DNA of 60,951 nt, from positions 209,869 through 270,819 of the forward strand of contig DIAF01000045.1 in assembly GCA_002414665.1 (NCBI GenBank), read 5' to 3'. Position 1 is the first letter of the stretch; each line of letters begins with the position of its first letter. The stretch comes from Halieaceae bacterium UBA5085. GTDB lineage: Bacteria > Pseudomonadota > Gammaproteobacteria > Pseudomonadales > Halieaceae. The position numbers were made by a program, and so were the translations under genes. Shown piece after piece: positions 25,967 to 36,313 of the stretch. The notes under the pieces were generated by a model that was not told the DNA's origin, ran no database searches, and worked only from the letters and a program-made list of their open reading frames with translations.

Positions 25967-27779
25967 TGCCTGTCCCCGGTTGTTGTTGCCGTTTGCGGCT
26001 CTCATAGCGAAACTTCTCTCGCAGCAATCCGGATGGATCGTCGGGTACCCGTCGCAGCCACTGCTCCATGGCCTGATTGCGCTCGGCTTCCTCCATGGAC
26101 AACTCGGGTACCGGAACGTTTTGCAGTGAGCCCGGCTGCGTGGGCCGCTCGTTTCCCGCGTCCGGCTGCTGCGCTTCCGGCGCGGGTAACTCCTCTTCCG
26201 GGGAAGCACCTGCCGTTGCGCTGTCATTCTCGCCCGGATCCCGCCGCTTGCCCTCCGGTTCCTGGCCGGGATTCTGGGGCGGCGCGGGGTCGGCGGCGTC
26301 CTGCCCCTTCCCGGAGGGGTCTGCCGCATCGCCACCGCCTTGTTCGGGCGATGACTCACCCGGATTCTGTTCCGGTGACTCTCCCTGCTGTTGCTCCTGT
26401 TCCTCCTGCTGTTGCAGTTTCTCCAGGAGCGCCAGATTGGCCTTGGCATCCTCCTTTCCCGGATCCAGCTCCAGCGACTTCCGATAGGCGTCCATGGCAG
26501 CCTCAAGCTGACCACTGCGCGCCAACGCATTGCCCTGGTTGTACCAGCTGTCCGCGCTTTCCTGTGCGCCAAACAGCGCGGTGGCCCGCTCGAAATCGCC
26601 ACTCCGGTATGCCGCCGTGGCCTTCCAGTCAGGGTCCCGGAACAGCGCGGCAGCGCTTTCCGGATCTCCTGCTTCAAGCGCTTTCTGACCCTGTTGGTCT
26701 GGCGTCAGCCATAAATCTTCCCAGACTCCGGCGTGCACGGGGGAGGGTTGGAAGACGAGCAGGACCGGGACAAGCGTGAGCAGCCAGCCACGGCGGAAGA
26801 GGGCCAGTGCGACAGGCAGCAGCGCGACAATCAGCCAATAGCCCTGGTCCTCCCAGGCGTCTGCACTGCGCTTGTCAGCGACCCGTGTTTCGCGGTTGAG
26901 GACTGGCTGGGAGAGCAGATGGCGCAGGTCGCTATCGTCAACCCGCAGTCTGCTGTAGAGGCCTCCGGTGTCGGCGGCCAGCGCTGTGAGCTGTGTTTCA
27001 TCCAGGCCCGGCATGACGATGGCCCCGCTGTCATCGCGCACAAAGCCACCTCTGGGGAGAGGCATCGGGGCGCCACTTCGCGTGCCGAGGCCGAGCACGG
27101 AGAGGCGGGCGGAGGAGTTTTCCAGCAGCGTCTGGATACGTCGGCTCTCCTCATCGCTCACGCCATCGGTCAGCAACAGAAGTCGTCCGTCCGTGGTTCC
27201 CGCAGAGGTCAACAGCTCCAGCGCAAGCGCAATCGCGGCGGAGGGATTGCTGCCCGGCAACGGCATCATGTCAGGGTTCAGTGCGGGCAAGAGGTTGGCA
27301 ATGGTTGCGGTGTCGTCAGTGAGCGGGGTTACCACATGGGCATCGCCCGCGTAGGCCACCAGCCCGGTCTGTCCCTCGTCGCGTTGCTGCAGCAGGTCCA
27401 GCAGCTTCTGCCGTGCCCGGTCCAGTCGCGAGGGCGCCTGGTCGGCGGCTTTCATGGAGTAGGACAAATCCAGAACCAGGACCAGTGCATCCTGGACCTG
27501 CTCTACGGGTTGCGAAATCTGCTTCAGGCTTGGTCCCGCCGCCGCAACTGCGGCCACGAGCCACGCGAGCAGAGCGCACCAGAGTATGCGCCGGCGCTGG
27601 CCAGCGCTGGCCCCCGCATCCGGTGCCAGATAGGGGAGCAAGCGTGGGTCGATAACCCGTGTCCAGTCGCCGGCCAGCTTCCCTTGCCGCCACAGCAACC
27701 AGGCGAGCGGAATTGCAGGAACACCCCATAAAAGCCACGCGGGGCGCAGGAAGTGCAGGAGAACCTCGGGTTCATTCAC
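25950..27779 (-). CDS. BatB/BatC fusion: VWA domain plus TPR protein
   Basis: 609 aa. Two N-terminal membrane helices are followed by a von Willebrand A domain with the MIDAS motif DLSYS and later LLLTDGVSD. A further membrane segment leads to a TPR region (WYNQGNALARSGQLEAAMDAYRKSLELDPGKEDAKANL). The C-terminal ~130 residues are low-complexity, rich in Gln, Glu, Pro and Gly. BatB and BatC are separate genes in some bacteria; the fusion is common in gammaproteobacteria. The GTG at 27779 overlaps the batA stop and has GGGGAT upstream. Part of a putative membrane chaperone complex with MoxR. Confidence 0.88.
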   Translation of the reverse strand: MNEPEVLLHFLRPAWLLWGVPAIPLAWLLWRQGKLAGDWTRVIDPRLLPYLAPDAGASAGQRRRILWCALLAWLVAAVAAAGPSLKQISQPVEQVQDALVLVLDLSYSMKAADQAPSRLDRARQKLLDLLQQRDEGQTGLVAYAGDAHVVTPLTDDTATIANLLPALNPDMMPLPGSNPSAAIALALELLTSAGTTDGRLLLLTDGVSDEESRRIQTLLENSSARLSVLGLGTRSGAPMPLPRGGFVRDDSGAIVMPGLDETQLTALAADTGGLYSRLRVDDSDLRHLLSQPVLNRETRVADKRSADAWEDQGYWLIVALLPVALALFRRGWLLTLVPVLLVFQPSPVHAGVWEDLWLTPDQQGQKALEAGDPESAAALFRDPDWKATAAYRSGDFERATALFGAQESADSWYNQGNALARSGQLEAAMDAYRKSLELDPGKEDAKANLALLEKLQQQEEQEQQQGESPEQNPGESSPEQGGGDAADPSGKGQDAADPAPPQNPGQEPEGKRRDPGENDSATAGASPEEELPAPEAQQPDAGNERPTQPGSLQNVPVPELSMEEAERNQAMEQWLRRVPDDPSGLLREKFRYESRKRQQQPGTGNDVEW

Positions 27780-28812
27780 GGCTTGTATCCCCAGTGTCGA
27801 GGGCGCCACTGCCATGCCGTTGCCAGAGGTGACGCAGGGCGAGCCAGAAACTGCAGAGCAGGGCGAGTAACAATGGCCAGTGACCCAGTGACTGTCTCGG
27901 CCGATAGGTCGCAGCATCGACCTCGACCGGCTCGAGTTGATCGAGCAGCTGGTAGATCCCGGCGAGTTCTTGCGGGTCTCGCGCGCGGAAATAGCGCCCT
28001 CCGGTCATGTCGGCTATGGCCTGCAGGCTCTCCTCGTCAAGATCCGCAGAAGGGTTGACGCGACGGCTGCCGAAGCTGGATCCGAAGAGACCGGGAATCG
28101 CAAGTTGATCGGCACCAATGCCGATGGTGTACACGCGGATACCGAGGCCCTGGGCCAGCCGCGCCGCGTCCATGGGGTCAACACTGCTGGCAGTGTCCTG
28201 CCCATCGGTCAACAGGATCAGCACGCGGCTTTCTGCGGGGCGTTCGCGCAAACGTTTGACGGCGAGGCCGATGGCGTCACCGATGGCGGTTTCCTGGCCG
28301 GCAAAACCGATTTGGGCTTCGAGCAGAAAACGTTCCACCGTTGCGATATCGAAGCTCAGCGGAGACTGCACATACGCATTGCTGCCGAACAGAATCAGCC
28401 CGACCCGATCGCCCCGTCGACGCTCGATGAATTCGGCGCCAACGGCTTTTACCGCGTCCACACGACGCACCAGATTATTACCGACTTGCATATCCTCCAC
28501 GCGCATGCTGCCGGAGATATCCACCGCGAGCATCAGGTCGCGACCACTGGCGGGCAGTTGTACGGGCTCGCCAATCCAGGTGGGGCGTGCGGCGGCAGTG
28601 AGCAGGCACAGCCAGAGCAGCCAGAGCAGAATCAGTGTCGGCAGGCCCGTGGTGCCGCCCAAACTGCCGCGCGATTGCTCGAGCGCCTGCCAGTCCTCGA
28701 AAAACGGTGCGCGCAGCGCGGCCGCCTCGCTACGTGCTGCCGGCAACCAGCGCCGTATCAGCAGCGGCAATGGAAGCAACAATGCCATCCAGGGCCAGAG
28801 CCAGGTGATCAT
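27772..28812 (-). CDS. batA: BatA-like VWA domain membrane protein
   Basis: 346 aa. Two N-terminal membrane helices flank a short loop, then a von Willebrand A domain with an intact MIDAS (AVDISGSM, plus LLTDGQDT), and a C-terminal membrane helix. The VWA face probably lies in the periplasm. Overlaps DUF4381 upstream by 4 bp and batBC downstream by 8 bp, so the operon is translationally coupled through this point. Confidence 0.9.
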   Translation of the reverse strand: MITWLWPWMALLLPLPLLIRRWLPAARSEAAALRAPFFEDWQALEQSRGSLGGTTGLPTLILLWLLWLCLLTAAARPTWIGEPVQLPASGRDLMLAVDISGSMRVEDMQVGNNLVRRVDAVKAVGAEFIERRRGDRVGLILFGSNAYVQSPLSFDIATVERFLLEAQIGFAGQETAIGDAIGLAVKRLRERPAESRVLILLTDGQDTASSVDPMDAARLAQGLGIRVYTIGIGADQLAIPGLFGSSFGSRRVNPSADLDEESLQAIADMTGGRYFRARDPQELAGIYQLLDQLEPVEVDAATYRPRQSLGHWPLLLALLCSFWLALRHLWQRHGSGALDTGDTSRE

Positions 28813-29294
28813 GCGGGGCCACCCCGGTGTCGCCGCAACCAGGCGTCAGCGCAGGCGAGGAGGGCGGGAACATCAACGGTACCGGGGTCGGCTGCGTGTG
28901 CCCGCGCGATCGCATCGGGAAAGCGCTGCTCACAGCCCGCTGCAAGAAACTCTGTGTTCAGGAAGTCCAGCCACGCCGCGCCGCTCAGCGCTGCGACTGT
29001 GCGTCGCGGATACACCTGCAGGCAAACGCCCTTGAGCAGTGCATTGATGGCACACAGTGTGGCTGTCGGATTCTGCCCGGCAGCATGCTGTGCTGCGATG
29101 GTACGCAGTTCGGCCCTCGCCAGGCGTCGATAGCGGTTGCGTCTGTGCCGTCTCCACACATGCCAGCCCAGCGCGGCCAACGCGGCGCAGCCCAGTGCTG
29201 CGAGAATCCACCAGCCCGGCGCAGGCGGCCAGAGCGCAATGGGCTCCGGCGTGCGCAGGGGGTGGAGGGCGGCAAGGGGGTCCTGCGGCGTCAT
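28809..29294 (-). CDS. DUF4381 family membrane protein (161 aa)
   Basis: A single membrane helix (about residues 26-46: PPAPGWWILAALGCAALAAL) is followed by a basic stretch and a soluble C-terminal domain. This is the usual third member of moxR-DUF58-DUF4381-bat operons. No enzymatic motif seen. It overlaps both neighbours by 4 bp. Confidence 0.87.
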   Translation of the reverse strand: MTPQDPLAALHPLRTPEPIALWPPAPGWWILAALGCAALAALGWHVWRRHRRNRYRRLARAELRTIAAQHAAGQNPTATLCAINALLKGVCLQVYPRRTVAALSGAAWLDFLNTEFLAAGCEQRFPDAIARAHAADPGTVDVPALLACADAWLRRHRGGPA

Positions 29295-30235
29295 GCGCGC
29301 GGTTCCCCAAAATACCGCTGCAGCAGGAGAAAAGGCGAGTTCTCGGTGCTGGCAGCCAGCATTGGAATCCCCAGCCGCTGCAACTCCGCCTGTAACGCCG
29401 CCGTGCGCTCTGCGGCCAGGGCGGTGTAGCGGGCGCGCAACTGACGATCACTGGTGACCAGTTCGGCCCTGCGCGAGCCATCGGTGACGGCGTAGCGGCC
29501 GGGTGGTGGCAGCATGGACTCCAGAGGGTCGCTGCAGGCGATGGCTGTAATCTCCGTGTGCTGTGCCAGGCGAAACAGGTGCTCGCGCACCGCCGGATCT
29601 GCCGCATCATGAAAGTCGCTGATCAGGTAGAGGCTGGTTCCCGGACGGGCGACGTAGCGCAGAGTCTCCAGCATGGCGGCCAAGCCGCGGGGTGGCTGCT
29701 GCCGACTGATGCCGGGCAGTTGCGCGTTAAAATCGACGATGTGTGAAAGCAGGGCCAGAACCGTTTTGCGGCTGCGCCTGGGGCGCACCTCCTGATGTGC
29801 CGCCTCATTGAAAACGACACCGCCAACCCGATCGCCGTTGCTCAGCGCACTCCAGGCGAGCAGGCCGGCGAGGTGGGCGGCAAGTACCGACTTGAAGCAG
29901 CAGTGCGATCCGAAATACAGGTGCTGCCGTTGGTCGATGACCACAAGCACCGGCCGTTCGCGCTCCTCGCGAAAGACCCGGGTGTGGGCGCTGCCCGTAC
30001 GTGCCGTGACACGCCAGTCGATGGTGCGAATATCATCCCCCGCCTGGTAGTTGCGCACCTCTTCGAAATCAATGCCGCGACCGCGAAAATTCGCCTTGTT
30101 CGGTCCGGTGAGGGCGGCCAGTGCCCTGGTTCGGCGCGACAGGCTCAAATGCGCAGCGGGAAAGCGCAGCGCGATCAGCGCATCGAGTGTTGCATAGGCG
30201 CCGGTCGCGGGGCCTGTGGCATCGGCGATGCTCAC
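29291..30235 (-). CDS. DUF58 domain protein
   Basis: 314 aa with the DUF58 signature GRGIDFEEVRNYQAGDD followed by RTIDWRVTARTGSAHTRVF, then a VWA-like C-terminal half (VLVVIDQRQHLYF; SLYLISDFHD). In related systems DUF58 proteins act with the MoxR ATPase and VWA partners. Soluble, with no membrane helix evident. Starts 10 bp after the moxR stop and overlaps DUF4381 by 4 bp. Confidence 0.9.
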   Translation of the reverse strand: MSIADATGPATGAYATLDALIALRFPAAHLSLSRRTRALAALTGPNKANFRGRGIDFEEVRNYQAGDDIRTIDWRVTARTGSAHTRVFREERERPVLVVIDQRQHLYFGSHCCFKSVLAAHLAGLLAWSALSNGDRVGGVVFNEAAHQEVRPRRSRKTVLALLSHIVDFNAQLPGISRQQPPRGLAAMLETLRYVARPGTSLYLISDFHDAADPAVREHLFRLAQHTEITAIACSDPLESMLPPPGRYAVTDGSRRAELVTSDRQLRARYTALAAERTAALQAELQRLGIPMLAASTENSPFLLLQRYFGEPRA

Positions 30236-30245
30236 CTGCTCAGCC

Positions 30246-31202
30246 CTACGCGGTGGGGACGAGAGTCAGCAACTCGTCGATGACGTGGTCCGGGGTGATG
30301 CCCTTGGCTTCCGCTTCAAAGCTGAGAATCAACCGGTGGCGGAGCACGTCGGCGGCGATTGCCTGCACGTCATCCGGGCTGACAAAGTCGCGTCCACGCA
30401 GCCAGGCATGGGCACGGGCGCAGCGGTCCAGCGCAATCGTGGCGCGCGGGCTGGCGCCGTACTCGATCCAGTTTCCCAGCTGCTCGTCGTACGCAGCCGC
30501 CTGGCGGGTAGCAACCACCAGTTGCACGATGTAGTTTTCAACGGCGTCTGCCATGTGCAGGCCGAGTGCTTCATTGCGTGCGTCGAAGACGCTTTGCTGG
30601 GGCAGCGGCGTGGGCGTGGGGGCGCCGCCACTGCGCGCTTCAGCGCGTGTCAGGCGCAGAATCTCCGCCTCCGCCGCTGCATCCGGGTAACCGACCTTGA
30701 CGTGCATCAGGAAACGGTCCAGCTGCGCCTCGGGGAGCGGGTAGGTGCCCTCCTGTTCAATGGGATTCTGGGTCGCCATCACCAGGAACAGTGCCGGGAG
30801 CGCCCAGGTTTCAGCGCCAACACTCACCTGGCGCTCTGCCATGGCCTCGAGTAGCGCCGACTGCACCTTCGCCGGCGCACGGTTGACTTCGTCCGCAAGC
30901 ACCAGATTGTGAAAGACCGGGCCGCGCTGGAAATGGAAGCTACCCTCCTGGGGCCGATAGATCTCTGTGCCGGTGATGTCTCCGGGCAACAGGTCCGGTG
31001 TGAACTGAATGCGGTGAAAGCTGCCCTCGATGCCATCTGCGAGGGCCTTGATGGCACGGGTCTTGGCGAGCCCGGGCGCGCCCTCCACCAGCAGGTGGCC
31101 ATCCGCCAACAGGGCTATGATCAAGCGTTCGACCAGATGGGATTGCCCGATGATCTGGCCACTCAGCCAGCTTTCCAGCGTTCTCAGTTCAGCGCTAGCC
31201 AC
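30246..31202 (-). CDS. MoxR-family AAA+ ATPase
   Basis: 318 aa. Walker A GAPGLAKT, Walker B LVLADEVNRA, sensor 1 MATQNPIEQEGTYPLPEAQLD and the MoxR-specific stretch PGDITGTEIY are all present. MoxR ATPases are thought to act as chaperones that insert cofactors or assemble complexes with VWA proteins. The GTG at 31202 is chosen because GGAG sits 7 bases upstream (AAGGAGACTGC); an upstream GTG at 31226 has no such site. First gene of the six-gene operon. Confidence 0.92.
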   Translation of the reverse strand: MASAELRTLESWLSGQIIGQSHLVERLIIALLADGHLLVEGAPGLAKTRAIKALADGIEGSFHRIQFTPDLLPGDITGTEIYRPQEGSFHFQRGPVFHNLVLADEVNRAPAKVQSALLEAMAERQVSVGAETWALPALFLVMATQNPIEQEGTYPLPEAQLDRFLMHVKVGYPDAAAEAEILRLTRAEARSGGAPTPTPLPQQSVFDARNEALGLHMADAVENYIVQLVVATRQAAAYDEQLGNWIEYGASPRATIALDRCARAHAWLRGRDFVSPDDVQAIAADVLRHRLILSFEAEAKGITPDHVIDELLTLVPTA

Positions 31203-31423
31203 GCAGTCTCCTTGGATTGTTGACACTACCGCGTCTGCGGCTGGGCGCGTATTGTAGCCAATACCCCGTGCGACTTCACGCCCGCTCCAACGCAGCCCTT
31301 GGAGCCCAGGGCCTGTGTAAAAGTTCCCTCTGCAGACATCACGCCCGGAGACCCCTTTAGGGTAGACTGGGGATCGGGAAGAACGAAAAATAACAGCCGC
31401 CCAGGGCGCGGGAGCAGTGCAGC

Positions 31424-34400
31424 ATGGCGTGGGACGAATTCAAGAAAGACCTGCTCAGGGCGCTTTCTGCGCGTATCGACGCGCAGGCCGCTCAGGATGA
31501 TCGCTCCTCCCTGCACGAACTCGCAGACGACTTTTTTTCCCGCTACCCCGCAGAAGACCTCCGACATCGGTCCATCGATGACCTCTACGGTTCGCTCTAC
31601 GGCCTGCTTCACTTCATGGCTGAATGGGACGCGCCGGAGCCCAAGGTGCGTATCTTCAATCCGACCCTGCAGGACCACGGCTGGGAGAGCAAGAGTACCG
31701 TCATCGCCATTCTTTGCCGGGACTTGCCCTTCTGCACGGCATCTGTGCGTGGCGAGTTGAACCAGCGCAATATCCGCATTCATGCCCTGGCGAGCTGTAA
31801 CCTGCTGGTCGCCCGTGATGCGGGCGGCGAATTGCAGGCCGTGCTGGGAGCCATGCCGGATGATGCGTCCGGGGTTTCTCATGAGAGCCTGCTGTTCTTC
31901 GAAATCGGTCGTCACTCGCGCCCCGATCAACTGGGTGAACTGCATGACGCCTTGCGGGATATCCTGCGCGAAGTCGCACTGGTAGTCGACGATTTTGCGG
32001 CAATGCGCGAGCGCCTGCAGCTGGCTCGTGATGCGGTAAGCGACAATGTGGGCCAGGAAGCCGAAAGCCGCAGCGAGGCACTGGAGTTTATCGACTGGCT
32101 GCAGCAGGATCGCGTGACGTTCCTGGGCTATGAATACCTGCAGGTAAGCCGGGAGGGACCGGACTACTATGTCAATGAAGATCGGGCAGCGCGTCTGGGC
32201 ATCCTGCGCCAGCGCGACACTCGGGGCGCCCAGGATTTGCAAGCGGATCTGCACGCGATGTCGCCCGAAGAGCTGCGCAGGCGTCAGCTGAGTTTTGCCA
32301 AGTCCGGACTGCGCTCCCGCGTTCACCGCCAGGCCTATCCCGACTACATTGAGATCAAGGTGTTTGATGCGGCCGGCGATGTGGTGGGTCAGCACCGGTT
32401 CATCGGCCTGTACACCTCCGCGGTATATACCATGAACCCCAACCTTATCCCGATCCTGCGACGCAAGGTTGCCCAGGTTGTGGAGGGCTCGGGGCTGGAC
32501 CCGCGCGAGCATGATGGCCGGGAACTCGCCCGCGTTCTCGAGCTGTTTCCGCGTGACGAGTTGTTTCAGTCGAGCGTCGATGAGCTGCGCAGTACCGTGC
32601 TCTCCGTCAACCGCATTCAGGAACGCCGCCAGACCCGCCTGTTTGTGCGCCGGGATGTACACGGCAAGTTCTTCAGCTGCCTGGTATACATGCCGCGCGA
32701 TCGCTACAGCACGCAGCAGCGCTGCGTTATGCAGGACATACTGTGTCGCGCGCTGGGCGCCGAGGAATCGGAGTTCACCACCTATTTTTCCGAGTCGGTG
32801 CTGGTGCGCTGTCACTTTGTCCTGCGGGTCGATCCCGCGGTGCGCAGGGCATGGGATGTCAATGAGATTGAGGAGCAGATCGTGCAGGCAACACTGGCAT
32901 GGGAAGACCGGCTGCGGCTGCGCCTGATTGAGGAGTTTGGCGAGGAACTGGGAGAGCAGCACGCGCGTGAACTGGGGCCGGGCTTCCCGCCGGGCTACCG
33001 GGACGACTTCGATCCCCGGGTCGCCGTGCTGGATATCAAGCACCTGTTGAGTCTTCGTGCCGGGCAGAAGCTCGGTATGAGCCTGACGCGCAAACTGGAA
33101 GAGGACGAGGATCGCCTGCGCCTGCGGCTTTACCACCGCGGTGAGTCTCTGCCGCTATCGGATGTGCTGCCGATTCTCGAGAATCTGGGCCTGAGAGTCA
33201 TCACCGAGCGGCCCTATGGCATTCGCGCTGCCGACGATACCCGGTACTGGATTCAGGAATTCACGCTCAGCTATTCGCTGTCGGACAATATAGACCTCGA
33301 GCAGGTACGGGACGAGTTCGAGGATGCCTTTGAACGCATCTGGTTCGGCGAGGCCGAAAGCGACTCCTTTAACCGCCTGCTGCTGGGAACCCGGTTGAGC
33401 TGGCGTGAGATCGCATTGTTACGGGCCTACGCGCGCTATCTGCGCCAGATACAGTTTCCCTACAGTGTGGATTACATCGCCGAGACCATGGCGGATCACT
33501 TGCAGATCACCGGCGGTCTGGTAGAGCTGTTCCTGACCCGGTTTTCGCCGGCATTCGATGGCGACGATGAATGGCGCCATCAGCGGGAGCAGGCCGTGGA
33601 GGACCGGTTGCTCGCGGCTCTGGACGAGGTACAAAACCTCGGTCAGGATCGGATCATCCGGCAGTATGTGAAGGTCATCAAGGCGACCCTGCGCACGAAT
33701 TTCTTCCAGCCCGGGAACGATGGCAAATTCAAGCCTTACTTCTCGTTCAAACTGAGTCCGCGCGACATACCCGATGTGCCGCGGCCCGTGCCGCTGTATG
33801 AAATCTACGTCTATTCACCGCGAGTGGAGGGCGTGCACCTGCGCGGTGGCAAGGTGGCGCGTGGTGGGCTGCGCTGGTCGGACCGCCTGGAGGATTTCCG
33901 TACCGAGGTGCTCGGTCTGGTAAAAGCCCAGCAGGTGAAGAATGCGGTGATAGTGCCGGTGGGCGCGAAGGGGGGCTTTGTCGCCAAATGCCTCGCTCCG
34001 GGCATGTCGCGGGATGAGGTACAGGCCGAGGGGGTGGCGTGTTACCAGATATTCATTCGCGGCCTCTTGGATATTACCGACAATCGCGGGGAGGGCGGTA
34101 TTCTGCGTCCGCCGCTGGTGGTCGCCAAAGACGATGAGGACCCTTACCTGGTGGTGGCGGCGGACAAGGGCACGGCGACCTTTTCCGACATCGCGAATGC
34201 GCTGGCGCGTGAGTATGGTTTCTGGCTTGGGGATGCCTTTGCCTCCGGCGGCAGCGCCGGTTATGACCACAAAAAAATGGCCATCACGGCGCGCGGCGCC
34301 TGGGTATCGGTGCAACGGCACTTCCGTGAGCTGGGTGTCAATGTCCAGCAAACAGATTTCACCGTGGTTGGCATCGGTGACATGGCGGGTGATGTGTTCG

Positions 34401-36268
34401 GCAACGGTATGTTGCTGTCCCCACACATACGCCTTGTCGCGGCTTTCAATCACCAGCATATATTTGTCGACCCCGAGCCGGATGCCGCCGCCAGCTATGT
34501 CGAGCGCCAGCGTTTGTTCGCACTGCCACGCTCAAGTTGGGCTGACTATGACCCGGCCCTGATATCCGCGGGCGGCGGTATATTCGATCGCGGCGCGAAG
34601 TCAGTGTTCATTTCACCGCAAATGCAATCGAGATTTGATATTCGCGTCGACAGGCTGACCCCGAACGAACTCATCTCGCAGCTGCTGCGTGCGGACGTGG
34701 ATCTGCTCTGGAACGGGGGCATCGGCACCTATGTCAAGGCCAGCGGCGAATCCCACACGGAGGTCGGCGACAAGGCAAATGACGGTCTGCGTATCAACGC
34801 CAGCGACCTGCGTTGCCGGGTCATTGGCGAGGGCGGCAATCTGGGCATGACGCAGCTCGCCCGGGTCGAGTATGGCCTGGCAGGGGGGCGTTCCAACACC
34901 GACTTTATCGACAACGCGGGCGGGGTGGACTGCTCGGACCACGAGGTCAATATCAAGATCCTGCTCAATGCTGTCGTAGAGCGCGGTGACCTTACGGGCA
35001 AGCAGCGCAACGTGCTGCTTGAGGAAATGACTGACGGCGTAGCGGCGCTGGTGTTGCAGAACAACTACCGGCAGACTCAGGCCATCAGTCTTGCCGAGGC
35101 GGAGGTGCAGGAGCGCAGCGGCGAATACCGGCGTTATATCAGCAATCTGGAAGCCGCGGGCAAGCTCAACCGGCAGTTGGAGTTTATCCCTACTGACCAG
35201 GATCTTGCCGACAGGCGAGCACAGGGGCAGGGTTTGACGCGCCCCGAGCTTGCGGTGCTGGTGTCTTACAGCAAGGCGATTCTCAAGGAAGAGCTGATCG
35301 CCTCTGACCTCGGCCTGGACCCACATCTGGCCGCGGCAGTTGCCACAGCGTTTCCCGCCCAGCTGGTGCAGCAATATCCGGACGAAGTGGCCGAGCACGG
35401 ACTGCGCCGGGAAATCATGTGTACCCAGGTGGCAAATGATATCGTTAATCGCGTGGGCTTCAATTTTGTGCCGAGACAGCGCAAGGCCACTGGCGCACCG
35501 GTGGCGGACGTTGCCAGGGCCTATACCGCAGTGATGCACATCTACGCCGTAGACGAATTATGGGCGCGTATTGAGGCGCTGGACTACGCGGTTGACGCAG
35601 CGGTGCAACAGGCCATGATGCATTGCCTGATACGACTTGTGCGCCGTGCCAGCCGCTGGCTGCTGCGCAACAGACGCCATGAGATGGCGCCGACCCGCAC
35701 CATCGCCGAATTTGCAGACGGTGTCGCGCAACTGCGCGAGGCGCTTCCAACCATGTTGCGTGGGCGGGCGGCCGAGCAGTACCGCGCCATGTCGCAGCAG
35801 TGGCAGGAAGCGGGCGTCGATGCCTCGCTGGCCGAGGCTGTCGCGGGGGCGCTGCAGGGCTATACCGCCCTGGGCATAATCCAGGCGGCGCGTGAGACGG
35901 ATGCACCGCTCATGCATGTGGCCGAGCTGTACTTCGAGATGGGCGAGCGGTTGCAACTGGACTGGTTCAGTGGGCAGATACTGGCCAGCAAAATCGAGAA
36001 TGAGTGGCAGGCGCTGGCGCGCGACACCTATCTTGAGGATCTGGAGTGGCAGCAGCGCACGCTTGCTGTCGGGGCATTGCGCTATCTCACCGCCGAGGGG
36101 TCACTCGAGGCATGCCTGGAAACCTGGGAAGCACAGCAGGCCGCACTGTTGTCTCGCTGGCAGGATATGGTGACCGAGCTACATACCACGGACTCACCGG
36201 ACTTTGCGATGTTCGCTGTGGCAGTCCGCGAGCTTCTCGACCTGGCGCAGAGCAGCCTGCGAACGTGA
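31424..36268 (+). CDS. NAD-specific glutamate dehydrogenase, large (L-GDH180) class
   Basis: 1614 aa, the usual size of the 180-kDa catabolic enzymes of proteobacteria, which convert glutamate to 2-oxoglutarate and ammonia with NAD. The N-terminal ~700 residues are the regulatory region with ACT-like repeats. The catalytic core contains GGLRWSDRLEDFRTEVLGLV (near residue 812) and the Lys-containing VPVGAKGGFVAK. The NAD-binding part includes FTVVGIGDMAGDVFGNGMLL, and a helical C-terminal region follows. The ATG is at a normal distance from the moxR divergent promoter region. A long minus-strand open frame lies opposite the 5' part but is only an antisense shadow. Confidence 0.95.
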   Translation: MAWDEFKKDLLRALSARIDAQAAQDDRSSLHELADDFFSRYPAEDLRHRSIDDLYGSLYGLLHFMAEWDAPEPKVRIFNPTLQDHGWESKSTVIAILCRDLPFCTASVRGELNQRNIRIHALASCNLLVARDAGGELQAVLGAMPDDASGVSHESLLFFEIGRHSRPDQLGELHDALRDILREVALVVDDFAAMRERLQLARDAVSDNVGQEAESRSEALEFIDWLQQDRVTFLGYEYLQVSREGPDYYVNEDRAARLGILRQRDTRGAQDLQADLHAMSPEELRRRQLSFAKSGLRSRVHRQAYPDYIEIKVFDAAGDVVGQHRFIGLYTSAVYTMNPNLIPILRRKVAQVVEGSGLDPREHDGRELARVLELFPRDELFQSSVDELRSTVLSVNRIQERRQTRLFVRRDVHGKFFSCLVYMPRDRYSTQQRCVMQDILCRALGAEESEFTTYFSESVLVRCHFVLRVDPAVRRAWDVNEIEEQIVQATLAWEDRLRLRLIEEFGEELGEQHARELGPGFPPGYRDDFDPRVAVLDIKHLLSLRAGQKLGMSLTRKLEEDEDRLRLRLYHRGESLPLSDVLPILENLGLRVITERPYGIRAADDTRYWIQEFTLSYSLSDNIDLEQVRDEFEDAFERIWFGEAESDSFNRLLLGTRLSWREIALLRAYARYLRQIQFPYSVDYIAETMADHLQITGGLVELFLTRFSPAFDGDDEWRHQREQAVEDRLLAALDEVQNLGQDRIIRQYVKVIKATLRTNFFQPGNDGKFKPYFSFKLSPRDIPDVPRPVPLYEIYVYSPRVEGVHLRGGKVARGGLRWSDRLEDFRTEVLGLVKAQQVKNAVIVPVGAKGGFVAKCLAPGMSRDEVQAEGVACYQIFIRGLLDITDNRGEGGILRPPLVVAKDDEDPYLVVAADKGTATFSDIANALAREYGFWLGDAFASGGSAGYDHKKMAITARGAWVSVQRHFRELGVNVQQTDFTVVGIGDMAGDVFGNGMLLSPHIRLVAAFNHQHIFVDPEPDAAASYVERQRLFALPRSSWADYDPALISAGGGIFDRGAKSVFISPQMQSRFDIRVDRLTPNELISQLLRADVDLLWNGGIGTYVKASGESHTEVGDKANDGLRINASDLRCRVIGEGGNLGMTQLARVEYGLAGGRSNTDFIDNAGGVDCSDHEVNIKILLNAVVERGDLTGKQRNVLLEEMTDGVAALVLQNNYRQTQAISLAEAEVQERSGEYRRYISNLEAAGKLNRQLEFIPTDQDLADRRAQGQGLTRPELAVLVSYSKAILKEELIASDLGLDPHLAAAVATAFPAQLVQQYPDEVAEHGLRREIMCTQVANDIVNRVGFNFVPRQRKATGAPVADVARAYTAVMHIYAVDELWARIEALDYAVDAAVQQAMMHCLIRLVRRASRWLLRNRRHEMAPTRTIAEFADGVAQLREALPTMLRGRAAEQYRAMSQQWQEAGVDASLAEAVAGALQGYTALGIIQAARETDAPLMHVAELYFEMGERLQLDWFSGQILASKIENEWQALARDTYLEDLEWQQRTLAVGALRYLTAEGSLEACLETWEAQQAALLSRWQDMVTELHTTDSPDFAMFAVAVRELLDLAQSSLRT

Positions 36269-36273
36269 AACCG

Positions 36274-36302
36274 GTGCAGGGAGCCGATGAGGCTCCCTGC
36301 AC
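36274..36302. terminator. Perfect hairpin between convergent gdh and rmf
   Basis: GTGCAGGGAGCC pairs perfectly with GGCTCCCTGCAC around a 5-nt loop, starting 5 bp after the dehydrogenase stop and ending 11 bp past the rmf stop. T-tracts are absent; a shared terminator is inferred from position and stem strength. Confidence 0.72.
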
Positions 36303-36313
36303 AATTCAATGCG

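Noticed and set aside
25349..26779. 476-codon plus-strand open frame across batD/batBC
   Set aside because: Antisense to two overlapping Bat genes. The translation is Pro/Arg/Ala-rich and lacks any domain.
31226..33136. 636-codon minus-strand open frame opposite the glutamate dehydrogenase 5' half
   Set aside because: Long antisense frames are expected in GC-rich genes. The plus-strand protein matches the L-GDH180 family over its full length.
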